Shown here: piece after piece, positions 61,253 to 64,000 of the stretch
Position numbering within the stretch: the stretch's first letter is position 1
How the letters are laid out: the number at the start of each line of letters is the position of its first letter
DNA from: Saccharospirillaceae bacterium
Lineage (GTDB): Bacteria > Pseudomonadota > Gammaproteobacteria > Pseudomonadales > Oceanobacteraceae
Assembly: GCA_022448365.1 (NCBI GenBank)
Contig: JAKVCS010000006.1
Location: 1-64,000 of the forward strand
Reading direction: 5' to 3'
Length of the DNA stretch: 64,000 nt
Translations under genes and position numbers: made by a program
Notes under the pieces: model-generated
Seen by the model: the letters and a program-made list of their open reading frames with translations, nothing else
What the model was told of the DNA's origin: nothing
Databases searched by the model: none

Positions 61253-62517
61253 TGTCAGTCTTCAGCTACCAGAATGGTGAACTCCACGCCGAACAGGTTT
61301 CCTTACGCGCCGCTGCCGAACACTTCGGTACGCCGCTGTATGTTTATTCCCGTGCTGCCTTTGAGCAACACTTTAACGCCTACACCGAGGCGCTCGGCGA
61401 TTGGCCACACCTGGTATGTTACGCGGTAAAAGCCAATTCCAATCTGGCAGTCTTAAACGTACTGGCTAAACAGGGCGCCGGTTTCGATATTGTCAGCCTG
61501 GGTGAACTGGAACGTGTATTAGCCGCCGGTGGCGACGCCAGCAAAGTCGTATTTTCCGGTGTCGGCAAGCAAGCAGCAGAGATGCAGCGTGCACTGGAGG
61601 TGGGTGTTTATTGCTTTAACGTCGAGTCCGAAGCTGAACTGGAACGTCTGAGTGACGTTGCCAGTCGTATCGGCCAAACCGCTCACGTTTCTCTGCGTGT
61701 GAACCCGGACGTTGATGCCCAGACACACCCATATATTTCGACCGGTTTAAAAGATAACAAGTTCGGCATCGATATTAACGAAGCGCCACGGGTTTACGCC
61801 AAAGCCAAAGATTTACCGGGCTTGGATATCAAAGGCGTAGATTGTCACATCGGTAGCCAGCTGACAGAAATTTCTCCATTTATGGATGCCTTGGATCGCG
61901 TTCTGACTTTGGTCGATAACCTGGCAGAACAAGGCATCAATATTGAACACTTGGACCTGGGTGGCGGTTTAGGGGTTACCTACCGCGATGAAACACCAGC
62001 CAGTGCCGGTGATTACATCACTGCGATAAAAAACCGTTTGGCCGAACGTGCAGATGGCGGCAAACAGTTCAAACTGATTTTTGAGCCGGGTCGGTCGGTT
62101 GCGGCAAACGCCGGTGTCTTTTTAACTCAGGTGGAATACCTGAAGTTAAACGATCACAAAAACTTCGCCATTATTGATGGTGCGATGAACGATTTGATCC
62201 GCCCATCGCTGTACAGTGCATGGCAGGATATTAAACCGCTGACGGAAACCTCCGAAGCACCGATACGCCGCTATGACCTGGTAGGTCCGGTGTGTGAAAC
62301 CGGTGATTTCCTGGGTAAAGATCGCGAATTACCCTTAGCTGCTGGCGATCTGGTTGCAGTCATGTCGGCCGGTGCCTACGGTTTTGTGATGGCGTCGAAC
62401 TACAACAGCCGCGGTCGCCCGGCGGAAGTGATGGTTGATGGTGATCAGCTGCACCTGGTGCGCAAGCGCGAAACCATCGAAGAGTTATTCGCCGGCGAAC
62501 AACTGATCGCAGAATAA
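61252..62517 (+). CDS. lysA: Diaminopimelate decarboxylase
   Basis: A 421-residue PLP enzyme that converts meso-diaminopimelate into lysine. The Schiff-base lysine is in LVCYAVKANSNLAVL; other motifs are VFSGVGKQAAEMQRAL, VDCHIGSQLTEISPF, LDLGGGLGVTYRDE, FEPGRSVAANAG, GPVCETGDFLGKDREL and SAGAYGFVMASNYN. ATG at 61252 overlaps the lptM stop. A longer upstream frame would overlap lptM fully and lacks family similarity. It is followed 29 bp later by dapF. Confidence 0.98.
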   Translation: MSVFSYQNGELHAEQVSLRAAAEHFGTPLYVYSRAAFEQHFNAYTEALGDWPHLVCYAVKANSNLAVLNVLAKQGAGFDIVSLGELERVLAAGGDASKVVFSGVGKQAAEMQRALEVGVYCFNVESEAELERLSDVASRIGQTAHVSLRVNPDVDAQTHPYISTGLKDNKFGIDINEAPRVYAKAKDLPGLDIKGVDCHIGSQLTEISPFMDALDRVLTLVDNLAEQGINIEHLDLGGGLGVTYRDETPASAGDYITAIKNRLAERADGGKQFKLIFEPGRSVAANAGVFLTQVEYLKLNDHKNFAIIDGAMNDLIRPSLYSAWQDIKPLTETSEAPIRRYDLVGPVCETGDFLGKDRELPLAAGDLVAVMSAGAYGFVMASNYNSRGRPAEVMVDGDQLHLVRKRETIEELFAGEQLIAE

Positions 62518-62546
62518 GGCGCAGTTTTTAAGGGCAATAAATAGAT

Positions 62547-63383
62547 ATGTGGCTTAAATTCAGCAAAATGCACGGCCTGGGCAATGACTTTGTGGTGATC
62601 GATCTGGTCACCCAAACCGGTCATATCCGTTCAGAGCGGGTGCGCGAATTATCCGACCGAAATTTCGGCGTTGGTTTTGATCAGCTGTTGATTGTTGAGC
62701 AACCAAGCCGTCCGGATGTCGATTTTAAATACCGGATTTTTAACGCCGATGGCAGTGAAGTAGAAAACTGTGGTAACGGCGCCCGTTGTTTCGCTCGTTT
62801 TGTTTACGATCAGCGTTTAACCGGTAAACGCGACATTCGTGTGGAAACCGCCAACGGCTTAATGGAATTACACCTCACCGATGACAATCAGGTAGTGGTG
62901 GATATGGGCGAGCCGACCCTGATTCCGAATTTAATACCGTTTCGTGCCACAGAATACGCGCCAGAATACACCATCGACGGCGGAGAAATTGGCCAGGTTT
63001 CATTAGGTGCTGTGTCCATGGGTAACCCTCATGGTGTGGTACGGGTTGATGACGTCGATACCGCACCCGTGGAGCACTGGGGTCCGATTCTGGAGTCACA
63101 TTCGAGCTTCCCGGCCCGCGCTAACATCGGCTTTATGCAGGTCGTGGACGAACACCATATTCGACTGCGGGTATTCGAACGGGGAACTGGCGAAACCCTG
63201 GCCTGTGGCACCGGCGCGTGTGCTGCGGTAGTCTCTGGTCAGCTGCGTGGCTGGCTGAAGCCCGGCGTCACCGTATCGCTGCCAGGCGGTGATTTATTCA
63301 TTGAATGGGATGGCAATCCGGATTCCCATATCAAAATGACCGGCCCTGCGGTTACCGTATTTGAAGGCCGGATGAACGTATAA
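62547..63383 (+). CDS. dapF: Diaminopimelate epimerase
   Basis: A 278-residue cofactor-independent racemase that interconverts LL- and meso-diaminopimelate. The two catalytic cysteines lie in [16 protein letters not shown] and [16 protein letters not shown]. The start [19 protein letters not shown] and [18 protein letters not shown] are typical. It supplies the substrate of LysA and the peptidoglycan cross-link residue. It is in an apparent operon with lysA and the DUF484 gene. Confidence 0.98.
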   Translation: MWLKFSKMHGLGNDFVVIDLVTQTGHIRSERVRELSDRNFGVGFDQLLIVEQPSRPDVDFKYRIFNADGSEVENCGNGARCFARFVYDQRLTGKRDIRVETANGLMELHLTDDNQVVVDMGEPTLIPNLIPFRATEYAPEYTIDGGEIGQVSLGAVSMGNPHGVVRVDDVDTAPVEHWGPILESHSSFPARANIGFMQVVDEHHIRLRVFERGTGETLACGTGACAAVVSGQLRGWLKPGVTVSLPGGDLFIEWDGNPDSHIKMTGPAVTVFEGRMNV

Positions 63384-63407
63384 GGTCAGAACCTTTAAGG
63401 AATTGTT

Positions 63408-64000
63408 ATGAGCCAGCAACCGCGTTTAACCGATGCTGATGTTGCCCAGTATTTACAGGATCATCCCGATTTTTTCACCGGGAAAGATGACCTGTTGGCG
63501 GAAATGCGAATCCCCCACAATGCCGGCCCGGCAACCAGCCTGGTCGAACGTCAGCTATCGGTTCACCGTGAACGTAATGTGGAACTGCGTCAGCGTCTTG
63601 CTGATTTGCTGGAAAATGCCCGTCGTAACGACCAGCTGTTCGAAAAAAGCCGCCGCTTGGTGTTGGCGCTTATCGAAGCAGAGAGTTGGCTGAACGTGCA
63701 GGCCGCGCTGGACGATTCCCTGCGTAAAGACTTTGGTGTCGACGCCTGGGCGCTGTTGCATTTCACCGAACGAAACCTCGACGCACCGTTAATTACTATT
63801 CGCTCCAGCGAACGCCAACGCAGCGTACATCGTTTGTTTAAAGGCCATCGTGCAATTTGCGGTCAGCTGCCGCAGGACGACATTGCCTCTCTGCTTGGCA
63901 CACAAACCACCAACACACAGTCAGTTGCTGCGGCCCAGGTCCGTGGTCAGGGAAATAACGGCGTATTAACCGTTGCCAGTAAAGACCCAGGTTATTATCG
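63408..64000 (+). CDS. DUF484 family protein, 5' part (cut by window end)
   Basis: The frame opens at ATG 63408, preceded by AAGG, and runs past the window end, giving 197 codons here. The protein starts MSQQPRLTDADVAQYLQDHP and continues DFFTGKDDLLAEMRIPHNAG, SLVERQLSVHRERNVELRQR and a GAF-like region (DDSLRKDFGVDAWALLHF). DUF484 proteins of about 230 residues normally lie between dapF and xerC in gammaproteobacteria. Their function is unknown and the fold is GAF-like. xerC is expected just outside the window. Confidence 0.93.
   Translation, partial: MSQQPRLTDADVAQYLQDHPDFFTGKDDLLAEMRIPHNAGPATSLVERQLSVHRERNVELRQRLADLLENARRNDQLFEKSRRLVLALIEAESWLNVQAALDDSLRKDFGVDAWALLHFTERNLDAPLITIRSSERQRSVHRLFKGHRAICGQLPQDDIASLLGTQTTNTQSVAAAQVRGQGNNGVLTVASKDPGYY

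Noticed and set aside
1-64000. CRISPR arrays, tRNA or rRNA genes, transposases, integrases
   Set aside because: I looked for regularly spaced repeats, tRNA-like cloverleafs and transposase/integrase motifs on both strands and found none.

Overview
The window comes from the chromosome of a marine-type gammaproteobacterium close to the Pseudomonas/Oceanospirillales branch. The evidence is gene order: a complete Pil-Chp twitching/surface-sensing cluster (pilGHIJK-chpABC) is divergent from gshB-tonB-yqgE-ruvX-pyrR-pyrB-pyrC', the arrangement known from Pseudomonas aeruginosa. cyaA, lptM-lysA-dapF-DUF484 and divergent rpmE/priA are also standard gammaproteobacterial groups. I saw no tRNA, rRNA, CRISPR array or insertion sequence.

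Layout. 1-1.75 kb: 3' end of tuf, two small secreted proteins of unknown function, and between them a second, diverged copy of the last 23 tuf codons, the scar of a rearrangement. 1.76-9.13 kb, minus strand: an accessory island with an exported RHS/YD-repeat shell protein, a separate exported protein carrying the RHS core and a C-terminal toxin-like tail, an ankyrin-repeat protein (probable immunity), a GMC oxidoreductase and its small Tat-exported partner. 9.2-17.1 kb: rpmE, priA, an unusual CheW interrupted by a CZB-like helical segment, pgpA, a NifX-like protein, two TRAP permease subunits without a binding protein, a YciA-type thioesterase and a class II amidotransferase. 17.2-30.1 kb, minus strand: the Pil-Chp chemosensory operon plus an extra secreted helical protein at its end. 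30.4-36.2 kb: gshB, tonB-like, yqgE, ruvX and the pyrimidine genes, including a catalytically dead dihydroorotase. 36.3 kb: pseudoazurin.

37-58 kb is the most interesting part: a petrobactin-type siderophore locus that carries its own polyamine supply. On the minus strand asbA-asbB-asbC-asbDE(fused)-asbF-nspC-carboxy(nor)spermidine dehydrogenase form one Fur-boxed operon. Upstream is speA-second dehydrogenase-phosphopantetheinyl transferase-MATE exporter. Divergent from speA lies a membrane acyltransferase-like gene with aguA-aguB and a siderophore-interacting ferric reductase, again with a Fur-like box. Together they encode arginine -> agmatine -> N-carbamoylputrescine -> putrescine -> carboxyspermidine -> spermidine, 3-dehydroshikimate -> 3,4-dihydroxybenzoate, carrier activation, NIS condensation with citrate, probable export and iron release. 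A DUF418 membrane protein with the best Fur box of the window closes the region. No outer-membrane receptor is present in the window.

58.2-64 kb: cyaA, lptM, lysA, dapF and the start of a DUF484 gene cut by the window edge.
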